DNA of 51,336 nucleotides, from positions 1 through 51,336 of the forward strand of contig CACFFJ010000006.1 of assembly GCA_902565645.1 (NCBI GenBank), written 5' to 3'. Below are positions 17,924-27,000 of this stretch, one piece after another. The notes beneath the pieces were generated by a model that saw only the letters and a program-made list of their open reading frames with translations, made no database searches and was not told the origin of the DNA. How positions within the stretch are numbered: position 1 is the first letter of the stretch; the number at the start of each line of letters is the position of its first letter. The stretch is from an uncultured Candidatus Actinomarina sp. (GTDB lineage Bacteria > Actinomycetota > Acidimicrobiia > Actinomarinales > Actinomarinaceae). The position numbers and the translations under genes were made by a program.

Positions 17924-19162
17924 TTAATTTTTTCTGAAAACCAGAACTGCATTATGTCCACCAAATCCAAAAGAATTGGACATTGCAGTATTAATATCTA
18001 AGTCAACTGCATTATTTGGTGTGTAGTTTAAATCACACTCTGCATCAGGGGTATTTAAATTAATAGTAGGAGCAACCTTACCATGCTTTATTGACAATAC
18101 TGAAGCCATTGATTCAAATGCACCGCCTCCTCCAAGTAAGTGTCCAGTCATAGACTTAGTTGATGAAATCACTACTTCATAAGCTTTTTCTCCAAAAACT
18201 GTTTTAATTGCTTCTGTCTCATTTTTATCATTTGCTGGTGTTGAAGTTCCATGGGCATTTATATAGTCAATATCTGAAGAGCTAATTGCTGCATCATCAA
18301 TTGCTTTCTCCATTGCTTTTACTGCACCTGCTCCTCCTTCAGCTGGAGCAGTGATATGATATGCATCTGTCGTTGCACCATATCCACTTACATAAGCGTA
18401 TATTTCAGCACCTCGATTTTTTGCAGACTCCTCACTTTCTAATATAAGGACTGTTGATCCTTCTCCCATTACAAAGCCATCCCTATCTTTATCAAAAGGT
18501 TTACATGCTTCCTTTGGGGAATCATTCTTTGTTGAGAGAGCTCTTATTTGAGCAAAAGCAGCTATTGTCATTGGTGTTGTACCTGATTCAGTTCCACCAG
18601 TGACCACCATATCTACTATTCCATTTTCGATTAAATTTTTTGCTTCACCAACAGCATTAGCTGAAGCTGCGCAGGCTGTAGTGATCGTTAAAGAGGGTCC
18701 TTCTATTCCAAATTTAATTGCTACTTGTCCGGTACTAGAATTTGGCATCAATTGAGTTATTGCTAATGGGTTAACACGTGTTGGTCCTTTTTCATCGTAT
18801 GTTCTTACAGCATTCTCTGTTGCACCAATTCCACCAATGCCAGTTCCAAACACAATGCCAACATTCGGTCCCAATCTTTCTTCTGAATCAAGCCCTGCGT
18901 CTTTAAGGGCTTCTTCTGTTGCATGAATAGATAAATGACCCGATCTATCTAATTTACGTGCATGCTGTTTCCCCATATATTCATTTGCATCAAAGTTCTT
19001 AACTTCTCCAGCGAAAGTTACGGGAAGGTTTGTTGTATCAAAAGATGTGATTTGGTCAATTCCAGAAACTCCATTGACCAAGTTGTCCCAAGTATCTTGA
19101 ACATTATTTCCTAATGGATTAATACTTCCTAGGCCTGTGACAACAACACGTCTTTTAGACAT
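17924..19162 (-). CDS. fabF: 3-oxoacyl-ACP synthase II
   Basis: VVVTGLGSINPLGNNV, TTACAASANAVGEA active-site Cys, INAHGTSTPANDKNET, SMTGHLLGGGGAFES. Confidence 0.97.
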   Translation of the reverse strand: MSKRRVVVTGLGSINPLGNNVQDTWDNLVNGVSGIDQITSFDTTNLPVTFAGEVKNFDANEYMGKQHARKLDRSGHLSIHATEEALKDAGLDSEERLGPNVGIVFGTGIGGIGATENAVRTYDEKGPTRVNPLAITQLMPNSSTGQVAIKFGIEGPSLTITTACAASANAVGEAKNLIENGIVDMVVTGGTESGTTPMTIAAFAQIRALSTKNDSPKEACKPFDKDRDGFVMGEGSTVLILESEESAKNRGAEIYAYVSGYGATTDAYHITAPAEGGAGAVKAMEKAIDDAAISSSDIDYINAHGTSTPANDKNETEAIKTVFGEKAYEVVISSTKSMTGHLLGGGGAFESMASVLSIKHGKVAPTINLNTPDAECDLNYTPNNAVDLDINTAMSNSFGFGGHNAVLVFRKN

Positions 19163-19169
19163 GATCTAA

Positions 19170-19409
19170 TTACAATTTTGAATGAAGTAAATTAACAGCT
19201 TGTCCGACAGTTCCTACGTCGGTTAGTTCTTCATCATCAATCTCAATATTGAACTCATCTTCAAAGGCCATTACTACTTCAACTATGCCTAAAGAGTCAA
19301 TTTCTAAATCCTCTTCAAGCTTTGCTTCCATAGTTACTTTATCTGCATCAATACCAAGTTCTTCTACAAATAAATTTTTTACCTTTTCAAAAACTTCATT
19401 AGTTTCCAT
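19170..19409 (-). CDS. acpP: Acyl carrier protein
   Basis: 79 aa acidic; LEEDLEIDSLGIVEVVMAFEDEFNIEIDDEE phosphopantetheine DSL motif. Confidence 0.97.
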   Translation of the reverse strand: METNEVFEKVKNLFVEELGIDADKVTMEAKLEEDLEIDSLGIVEVVMAFEDEFNIEIDDEELTDVGTVGQAVNLLHSKL

Positions 19410-19424
19410 AAAAACTCCCTTTAT

Positions 19425-20153
19425 TTAACTAGTAATTCCGCCATCAACGGAGATTACTTGTCCTGTTATATACTCTGACTCATCAGAGCATAAAAAAGAT
19501 ACTATATTTGCAATATCTTCAGGTTTTCCAATACGTTTTATAGAGAGTTGCTCTATAATATTATCTTTTTGTTCGTCAGTCAGAAAAGCTGTCATATCAG
19601 TATCAATATAACCTGGAGCTATAACGTTTGATGTGATGTTTCTAGAGCCCATTTCTTTAGCTATTGATTTACTTAAACCTATTAGGCCGGCTTTTGATGC
19701 GGCATAGTTAGCTTGACCTTGATTTCCCATCATTCCGACAATAGAGGAGATGTATACAATTCTTCCCCATTTACTTTTCATCATATGTTTTATTGCTCTT
19801 TGGGATGTTCTAAAAGATCCTGACAAATTGGTATCAATTACATCATTCCAGTCATCTTCTTTTAATCTTGGAAGTATATTGTCTTTAGTAATTCCAGCAT
19901 TATTTACAAGCACATCAACTCCACCATATTCTCTTTCAATAGCTGTAAAAGCCTTTTCAATTGATTCAATGTTTGTTACGTTAATTTCTACAGTACTTGC
20001 GGTTCCTCCAGATTTAATAATTTCTTCTACAACTTCTTCACCAGAATCTTTTGAAGAAGAGTAACCAACAACAACATTAAAGGATTTACCTAGCTCAAGA
20101 GCTATTCCTTTACCTATGCCTCTTGACCCACCAGTGACTAATGCAGTTTTCAT
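19425..20153 (-). CDS. fabG: 3-oxoacyl-ACP reductase
   Basis: VTGGSRGIGKGIAL, NNAGITKDNILPRL, YISSIVGMMGNQGQANYAASKAG. Confidence 0.96.
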   Translation of the reverse strand: MKTALVTGGSRGIGKGIALELGKSFNVVVGYSSSKDSGEEVVEEIIKSGGTASTVEINVTNIESIEKAFTAIEREYGGVDVLVNNAGITKDNILPRLKEDDWNDVIDTNLSGSFRTSQRAIKHMMKSKWGRIVYISSIVGMMGNQGQANYAASKAGLIGLSKSIAKEMGSRNITSNVIAPGYIDTDMTAFLTDEQKDNIIEQLSIKRIGKPEDIANIVSFLCSDESEYITGQVISVDGGITS

Positions 20154-20158
20154 ATTTC

Positions 20159-21247
20159 TTATTCTGCTTTGTCAGGGACAAAATAGTTAATTGACTCTCT
20201 AATAACATCTATCCCCGTTCCTTCATATGGTGGGAGGTCTACATCTGTTTTTCCTAACGGTGTAACTCTTTTTCCAAATTTTAAAGCAGCACCACCCCAG
20301 GTTAGTCCAGCACCTACTGCAGTAATAACAAGGGTCTCCCTACCTTTAATTGTTCCATCCTCAATTGCATCAACCAGAGCTGTAGGAATTGAGGCAGCAG
20401 AGGTATTCCCATACTTATAGCCATATTTTAAAGTAGTAGCATTTGGAAGCTTTAAAGTTCTTTCTAGCCCCTCAATTATTCTGACATTTGCTTGATGGGG
20501 AATAAGAATATCAATATCTTCTTTTTTTAATCCAGATTTTTCAATTGCTTCTTCAGAAGATTTTGCCATTGCCCTTATACCGCTTTTAAAAATCTCCTGT
20601 CCTTCAAAAGTCCAAACTACATCAGCAGCAGCATTTGGAGTAAATCTATTCATAGCCGAACCAAAATTAGGTATTTCTAAAATATCTAATTTGTCAGAAC
20701 TCATTCCATTTGAAAAAGAATATATCTCACCATCTTCTTCGTTTTTACTTTCTTCTACAACAACAGCACCAGCAGCATCTCCGAATAAAACAGCTGTATT
20801 TCTATCAGCCCAATTAAGTAACCAAGTAATGTGCTCTGAACCAATCACTACTGCATTTTTATATAAACCACTTTCAACAAAAGCTTTAGCTTGTTCTAAT
20901 CCATAAAGGAAACCAGCACAAGCTGCGTTTATATCATAAGCTGTAGCATTTACGCACTCCATTTTTTGCTGAACATGTGCAGCAGCTGAAGGTACGATAC
21001 TATCTGGCGTACAGGTTGCAAGAATTACAACATCAATATCTTCAGGTTGTAATCCTGCACAAGCTACTGCTCTGAGTCCTGCAACGGTTGCCATATCAGA
21101 GTTGTTAACATGACAAAATCTTCTTTCCTTCACACCTGTTCTTTGCTGAATCCATTCATCAGAAGTATCAATAAATGTTGAAAGATCATCATTTGTGACA
21201 ACATTATCAGGTACACACTTACCCCAACCGGTAATCGTTGATTTCAA
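20159..21247 (-). CDS. fabH: 3-oxoacyl-ACP synthase III
   Basis: DEWIQQRTGVKERRF, INAACAGFLYGLEQ, IPHQANVRIIE, YGNTSAASIP. Confidence 0.96.
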   Translation of the reverse strand: MKSTITGWGKCVPDNVVTNDDLSTFIDTSDEWIQQRTGVKERRFCHVNNSDMATVAGLRAVACAGLQPEDIDVVILATCTPDSIVPSAAAHVQQKMECVNATAYDINAACAGFLYGLEQAKAFVESGLYKNAVVIGSEHITWLLNWADRNTAVLFGDAAGAVVVEESKNEEDGEIYSFSNGMSSDKLDILEIPNFGSAMNRFTPNAAADVVWTFEGQEIFKSGIRAMAKSSEEAIEKSGLKKEDIDILIPHQANVRIIEGLERTLKLPNATTLKYGYKYGNTSAASIPTALVDAIEDGTIKGRETLVITAVGAGLTWGGAALKFGKRVTPLGKTDVDLPPYEGTGIDVIRESINYFVPDKAE

Positions 21248-21254
21248 AATTCTC

Positions 21255-22163
21255 CTAACTAGCTAATGATTCTAAAGAATTAATTACCTTAATTTCTTTA
21301 CTAGATATAGACTTTCTAACCATTCCAGCAGTTACATTACCTGGGCCAATGTGACACCATAAGTCAGGATTTAGGTCTTTTTCAATGTTAAGAATTTCAT
21401 CATAAAACAATACAGAGTTGTCGATTTGATTAATTAAAGAATTTCTAATTGTTCCAGTGTTTGTTTGCTTTCCATCAAAGTTTGTATAAACAGGTATTTT
21501 GCCTTCATTAATTTCTATATCATTAAGAACTTCTTCAACTGCTGCCTTTGCAGATGAAACTACTTTACTGTGAAATGCTCCAGCAACCTCTAAAGGTACA
21601 ATTCTTTTTGCACCAATTGATTTAGGGTTTAATTTTATATATTCTAAATCATCTTTATTTCCACTTACAACAATTTGTGAGGCATCATTGTAATTTGATA
21701 TCCAAATTTCAATATCTTGTGAATTTAAATTATTTATTTCTTCTAAGGTCTTTTTTAGATCACTTGTTAATACTGCAGACATACCAGTATTCGAATTTTC
21801 AACAGCCTTCTGCATCTCTTCACCTCTTACTGCAATTACCTTTAAAGCATCGGCATATTTAAAGTAACCACTTAAAGCTAAAGCTGTATATTCACCAAGC
21901 GAATGACCGATTAAAGCTGCAGGTTCTCCCATATTTTTTATCGTCTCTAGACCATAACAATATGAGATTGCAAATATATAAGGTTGGGCGATGTTAGTCT
22001 TTTTTATCTCTTCATTGTCAGCATTATTTATAACATCAACTAAAGACCATCCAAGAGTATCTTCAAAACTATCAACTAGTAGCTCTTTATGATTCTCTAA
22101 TAGTTCTTTTCCCATTCCAGCTTCCTGAGATCCTTGTCCAGGATGCATTCCAATCCATTTCAT
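21255..22163 (-). CDS. fabD: Malonyl-CoA:ACP transacylase
   Basis: GMHPGQGSQEAGMG, LIGHSLGEYTALALSG, VAGAFHSKVV. Confidence 0.95.
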   Translation of the reverse strand: MKWIGMHPGQGSQEAGMGKELLENHKELLVDSFEDTLGWSLVDVINNADNEEIKKTNIAQPYIFAISYCYGLETIKNMGEPAALIGHSLGEYTALALSGYFKYADALKVIAVRGEEMQKAVENSNTGMSAVLTSDLKKTLEEINNLNSQDIEIWISNYNDASQIVVSGNKDDLEYIKLNPKSIGAKRIVPLEVAGAFHSKVVSSAKAAVEEVLNDIEINEGKIPVYTNFDGKQTNTGTIRNSLINQIDNSVLFYDEILNIEKDLNPDLWCHIGPGNVTAGMVRKSISSKEIKVINSLESLAS

Positions 22164-22540
22164 TATGCTACCTCTGAGATAGCAAAGGCAATAGCTGTTT
22201 CTTTTTCGTGACTTAAAGAAACATGTATTGTTGAAATATTATTGCTTTCAGCTAAAACCAGTGCTTTGCCATAAAGTTTTACATTAGGTTTTCCACCACC
22301 AGTTATTTCAATCTCTCTCCACTTAAGGTCTCTCCATCCTTTACCAAGAGATTTCATCACAGCTTCTTTTGCTGCGAATCTTGCACCTAACCTTTTTGCT
22401 GGATCGCTAAATCTGTTTGCATATTTTACTTCATGCTCTGTAAAACAACGTTTTTCAAACTTTGATTTGGACTTATTTATTAGTTTTCTTACCCTATCTA
22501 AATTAATTTGGTCAACACCAATACCATAAATGTTATTCAT
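22163..22540 (-). CDS. acpS: Holo-ACP synthase
   Basis: GIGVDQINLDRVRKL, CFTEHEVKYANR, RLGARFAAKEAVMKSLGKG, HVSLSHEKETAIAFA. Confidence 0.95.
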   Translation of the reverse strand: MNNIYGIGVDQINLDRVRKLINKSKSKFEKRCFTEHEVKYANRFSDPAKRLGARFAAKEAVMKSLGKGWRDLKWREIEITGGGKPNVKLYGKALVLAESNNISTIHVSLSHEKETAIAFAISEVA

Positions 22541-24231
22541 TATATTAAAATCTCAACAAGGATATCGCCTTTATTTACAGGCTGTCCTTTTTTTATGTTA
22601 AATTCAACTACTGTTCCACTTATTGGAGCGGTTATTACTTTCTCCATTTTCATTGCTTCCAAAACAAATAGTGAGTCACCTTGCTTTACCTTTTTACCTT
22701 TTTTTGTCATAGTATCCACAATAGTTCCTTGCATGTCAGCTGTAATTATTCCTGGATTTTTGATATTTCCTGTAAGATCCATTCCAACTTTTTTTGGCCT
22801 CTGAGGAGCTAAGCTTGGATTTGTTGAGTCATCAAGGGTTATGTTCACTTTGCTAGGCCTATCACTAATTATCTCTTCTTCTTTTGCTTCTTCTATTTGA
22901 AAATTTTCTTCAAGAAATTTTACATGTATTTTGCTTTCTCTGAATTCTTTTGTAGACAATACTTGAGAAAGTATAGAGATGGTAGTTGGTATGCCTCCAA
23001 TTATGTACTCATCCAAACAACGCTTACCTTTTGAAACAGCTTCTTCCCTAGAGGCTCCCCAGACAATTAATTTTGATATTAAATTGTCATAAAAATGTGA
23101 AATTGAAGTCCCTGTTTTTACCCAACCATCAACACGAACACCATTACCCATTGGTTCTCTATATTCAGTTATAGTGCCAGGTGTTGGTAGGAAATTATTA
23201 GCTGGATCTTCAGCGTTAATTCTAAATTCAATACTGTGACCTCTAGCTTCAGTTTTAAAATCTTCAAGAGAGTTTCCAAGTGCAATTTTTATTTGTTCCT
23301 TTACAATATCAATCCCATATCTCATTTCTGTAACCGTGTGTTCAACCTGTAGCCTTGTATTCATTTCAAGAAAATAGAAGTTTTCATCAGTGTCAGCTAA
23401 AAATTCTATAGTTCCAGCATTTACATAATTTGCTGTTTTAGCGATTCTCATAGTGGCTTTCTTCAATTGTTCTCTTCCATAATCTGAAAGCCAGACAGGT
23501 GGGCTTTCTTCAATTAATTTTTGATTTCTTCTTTGTAGAGAACAATCTCTTTCGCCAAGATAAATATGGTTTCCATACTTGTCACTTAATATCTGTGTTT
23601 CAACATGCCTTGCAGGTTTTATGAATTTTTCAACATATATCTGAGATGACCCAAAATAAGCTTCACTTTCTCTCTTTACTATTTCAAAGTTACTAAGAAG
23701 CTCTTCTTCATTATTAACAATTCTTAAACCTTTTCCACCACCCCCATGTGCAGCTTTTAAAGCAACTGGATAACCAAATTCTGCAGCATCTTTTGTTGCT
23801 TCTCTTTTTGTTCTAGACGGCTTTAATTGTCCTGGAACTGGTTGTAAGCCGGCTTTTGAAATAAGTTTTCTTGATTCTATTTTGTCGCCCATTGATTTAA
23901 TAGTTTCTGGATTTGGCCCAATCCAGACAACACCTTTTTTTTGAACAGCTTTAGCAAAATCAGCATTTTCAGCAAGAAAACCATAACCAGGGTGAACCAT
24001 GTCAGCGTTCGTTTCTGATATTGCTTTCATTAAGTTTTTAATATTTCTATAACTTTCTGACGGAAGAGATCCTCCTAGATAATAAGCTTCGTCTGCTCTT
24101 TTAACATGAAGAGAATCAACATCGACATCTGAATAGACCGCTATAGCTTCCATGTCCAGTTCTTTAACTGAACGTATAATTCGTAAAGCTATTTCACCAC
24201 GGTTTGCAATAAGAACTCTTTTTTTTGTCAT
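22540..24231 (-). CDS. Acyl-CoA carboxylase alpha subunit: biotin carboxylase fused to BCCP domain
   Basis: RVLIANRGEIALRIIRSVKELDMEAIAVYSD, HGGGGKGLR, FLEMNTRLQVEHTVTE, C-terminal VLEAMKMEKVITAPISG. Confidence 0.96.
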   Translation of the reverse strand: MTKKRVLIANRGEIALRIIRSVKELDMEAIAVYSDVDVDSLHVKRADEAYYLGGSLPSESYRNIKNLMKAISETNADMVHPGYGFLAENADFAKAVQKKGVVWIGPNPETIKSMGDKIESRKLISKAGLQPVPGQLKPSRTKREATKDAAEFGYPVALKAAHGGGGKGLRIVNNEEELLSNFEIVKRESEAYFGSSQIYVEKFIKPARHVETQILSDKYGNHIYLGERDCSLQRRNQKLIEESPPVWLSDYGREQLKKATMRIAKTANYVNAGTIEFLADTDENFYFLEMNTRLQVEHTVTEMRYGIDIVKEQIKIALGNSLEDFKTEARGHSIEFRINAEDPANNFLPTPGTITEYREPMGNGVRVDGWVKTGTSISHFYDNLISKLIVWGASREEAVSKGKRCLDEYIIGGIPTTISILSQVLSTKEFRESKIHVKFLEENFQIEEAKEEEIISDRPSKVNITLDDSTNPSLAPQRPKKVGMDLTGNIKNPGIITADMQGTIVDTMTKKGKKVKQGDSLFVLEAMKMEKVITAPISGTVVEFNIKKGQPVNKGDILVEILI

Positions 24232-24236
24232 AATTT

Positions 24237-24776
24237 TTATCTAATTCGATAAGCAATTAAAACTGCCAAGGTAGCTTTAATTAGATCTCCAATCATAAAA
24301 GGAAGAACACCTATAGTAAATGCCTCTACTAATGAAATATTTAAGATCATCACCAGTCCTAAAACTCCTGTTGAATATATAGTCATTGTTCCTAAAGCTA
24401 TTCCAAAAAGGGGCTTGTGTGAAAATCTTCCAATAATTTGTGCTGCAAGAAAGAAGCCTATTATATATCCAATTGTTGGACTTTTTAGTATTGCTAAGCC
24501 TGCAACGCTTCCTGAGAAAAAAGGAAGTCCGGCTAGTCCAGTAAATAGATACATAAGCATGCTTAAAGAGCCAAAGGTGCTTCCTAGAATTAAACCTGCA
24601 AGTATTACAACAAAAGTTTGTGCAGTTATCGGCACAGGTGTTATTGGGAGTTCTATTCTAATTTGTGCACTTAAGGCTGTAATTATTGCAAAACCAAAAG
24701 ACAAGAAAAGATTCCTAGCAAGGGATCCTTTTTCAACCCAAGTAATTGCAATATTTTTAGAGGGGAATGTTTCCAT
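24237..24776 (-). CDS. bioY: BioY biotin transporter S component
   Basis: AQIRIELPITPVPITAQTFVVILAGLILGSTFGSLSMLMYLFTGLAGLPFFSG. Confidence 0.95.
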   Translation of the reverse strand: METFPSKNIAITWVEKGSLARNLFLSFGFAIITALSAQIRIELPITPVPITAQTFVVILAGLILGSTFGSLSMLMYLFTGLAGLPFFSGSVAGLAILKSPTIGYIIGFFLAAQIIGRFSHKPLFGIALGTMTIYSTGVLGLVMILNISLVEAFTIGVLPFMIGDLIKATLAVLIAYRIR

Positions 24777-26244
24777 GTTTATCTCCTAAATTGATTTTAT
24801 TTGATAGCTCTTTAAAAGCTTCAACTACTATTTTTCTAGTCTCGCTTGGTTTAATTATCTTGTCAATTAATCCAAGTCTTGCAGCTATATCAGGATTACT
24901 AAATTTATCGTTATACTCATCAACTAATTTTGATTTAAGCTCTTCTTTGTTTTCAGCACTTGCAAGTTCTCTTTTATTTATAATATCCACTGCACCTTCT
25001 GCTCCCATTACAGCAATTTCTGCACTTGGCCACGCAAACAACTTATCTGCACCAAGGCCCATTGAGTCCATCACAATATATGCGCCTCCATAAGCTTTTC
25101 TTACAACAACACAAACTCTTGGGACGCTTGCTTCACTGTAAGCATAAAGCAATTTAGCACCACTTCTGATTATTCCACTATGTTCTTGTTCTACACCAGG
25201 GAGAAAGCCTGGAACATCAACTAGTGTAAGGAGAGGTATATTAAATGCATCACAGAACCTAACAAATCTAGCAGCCTTTTCTGAAGCTTTAATATCTAAC
25301 ACCCCGGCTAGATCTAAAGGCTGGTTTGCAATTATTCCTATAGTATTTCCATTAATTCGTGAAAACGCTGTAATGATGTTTAATCCATAGTTAGCTTGGA
25401 CAGGGTATTGCTCACCATCATCAACAATATTATTTATTACATCATTCATGTCATATGGTTGATTCCTGTTTTCAGGTATAAGACTATCTAAAGTTTCAAC
25501 CGATCTTTCGTTATCATCTTCAGTTATAAACACTGGAGGTTTCTGATCAGATGATTGAGGTAAGAAACTTAATAAATATCTAACTTCTTCAAAAGCTTGC
25601 TCTTCATTTTCGCAAACCTGATGACTAACACCCGACTTTGTCCCATGAGCTTCTACACCTCCAAGTTCTTCGTATGTAACGTCTTCACCAGTGACTGTTT
25701 TTACTACACCTGGACCAGTAACATATAGCTGTCCTATTTCTTGAACTTGAAAAATAAAGTCTGTTAATGCAGGACTGTAAACTGCTCCACCTGCTGAAGG
25801 TCCAACAATTACTGAGATTTGTGGAATCTTACCTGATGCCTCAACATTTTTTTTGAATATTTGTGCATATCCGTATAAAGATGAGATACCTTCTTGAATA
25901 CGAGCTCCACCAGAATCTTTAATCCCAATTATTGGAGCTCTTGCTTCAAGAGCTAAATCCATTACTCTTAAAATTTTCTTTGCAACTATTTCTCCTAGGC
26001 TTCCTCCCATTATTGAAAAGTCTTCTGAAAATACATACACCGGTCTTCCATGTATTGTTCCTGAGCCAGTAACTACTGCTTCTCCATCAGGGTTTTCTTC
26101 TGAGACTACACTTTCGTCAATTTCTGTAAATGAACCTTCATCTAAAAGAAGATTTATTCTTTCATAGGCAGTAAGTTTGCCTTTTGGATGTTGTACTTTT
26201 TTAGCTTTTTCATCCCTTGTTTTAGCTAAATTTTCCTCTGACAT
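24757..26244 (-). CDS. Acyl-CoA (acetyl/propionyl-CoA) carboxylase carboxyltransferase beta subunit
   Basis: HPKGKLTAYERINLLLDEGSFTE, IIGIKDSGGARIQEGISSLYGY, VPGFLPGVEQEHSGIIRSGAKLLYAY. Start placed at MSEENLAK rather than the 26316 extension. Confidence 0.95.
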   Translation of the reverse strand: MSEENLAKTRDEKAKKVQHPKGKLTAYERINLLLDEGSFTEIDESVVSEENPDGEAVVTGSGTIHGRPVYVFSEDFSIMGGSLGEIVAKKILRVMDLALEARAPIIGIKDSGGARIQEGISSLYGYAQIFKKNVEASGKIPQISVIVGPSAGGAVYSPALTDFIFQVQEIGQLYVTGPGVVKTVTGEDVTYEELGGVEAHGTKSGVSHQVCENEEQAFEEVRYLLSFLPQSSDQKPPVFITEDDNERSVETLDSLIPENRNQPYDMNDVINNIVDDGEQYPVQANYGLNIITAFSRINGNTIGIIANQPLDLAGVLDIKASEKAARFVRFCDAFNIPLLTLVDVPGFLPGVEQEHSGIIRSGAKLLYAYSEASVPRVCVVVRKAYGGAYIVMDSMGLGADKLFAWPSAEIAVMGAEGAVDIINKRELASAENKEELKSKLVDEYNDKFSNPDIAARLGLIDKIIKPSETRKIVVEAFKELSNKINLGDKHGNIPL

Positions 26245-26317
26245 ACCAAACTTTCTTCTAGTAATGTTTATTGTTAATGTAAGTATTTGACCTACATATG
26301 TGTAAAGAAGTAACAAG

Positions 26318-26974
26318 ATGAAGACTGTTTTTTTTGAATCTATAGAAAATACTCAGAATTATGCACTAAATAACTACAAATCTGAACCACTTTTGGTAAT
26401 TAGTTATTCACAGGAATCGGGAAGAGGAAGAGAGCAAAAAGAATGGGAAAACGCTGATCAGAGTCTTGCTGTATCCCTAGCTTTAGAGAACAAGAATCAA
26501 AATCTAAAAAATACACTTATCCCGTTAATTGCTGGCTATTGTTTTTTGGAAGTTCTTGGAAATGATGAGGTTTCACTTAAATGGCCTAATGATATAAATT
26601 TAAATGATAAAAAAGTTGGAGGTATTTTAGTTGAGGAGAGAAATCAAATAATTTGTATAGGTTTAGGTGTAAATTATTTCTGGAAAAATCCTTCCATTCC
26701 GAATGCTGGATCCTTATACAACAAAGCAATAGATAATAACTTGATAAATACTAATGCTGAAGAATGGGGGGAATTAGTTACAGATTATATCGGAAATGAT
26801 AAATTTGATTTAAATAGATATAAAAAGAAGCTAACCACTTTAGGCAAACTTGTTGAATATCCCGAAGGAAGAGGTTGGGCAAAAGATGTAGATATTGATG
26901 GTTCCTTAATTATTGAAACGCCTGAAGGGAAGATGATTAATTTAACCTCCCCCCTAATTACAGAAGTTAAGTAG
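26318..26974 (+). CDS. birA: Biotin-[acetyl-CoA-carboxylase] ligase, monofunctional
   Basis: SQESGRGREQKEWENADQSLAVSL, LKWPNDINLNDKKVGGILVEE; no N-terminal HTH. Confidence 0.92.
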   Translation: MKTVFFESIENTQNYALNNYKSEPLLVISYSQESGRGREQKEWENADQSLAVSLALENKNQNLKNTLIPLIAGYCFLEVLGNDEVSLKWPNDINLNDKKVGGILVEERNQIICIGLGVNYFWKNPSIPNAGSLYNKAIDNNLINTNAEEWGELVTDYIGNDKFDLNRYKKKLTTLGKLVEYPEGRGWAKDVDIDGSLIIETPEGKMINLTSPLITEVK

Positions 26975-27000
26975 TTATTATTAGTAATGGTGAGTGATTA

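Noticed and set aside
26245-26316. N-terminal extension of the carboxyltransferase ORF
   Set aside because: MLLLYTYVGQIL... is not like carboxyltransferase N-termini and fills the divergent birA promoter region; MSEENLAK start preferred.
26260-26317. Possible BirA/BioR-type operator between accD and birA
   Set aside because: TTGTTAAT-like fragments are present, but no convincing palindrome could be defined by eye, and BirA here lacks a DNA-binding domain.
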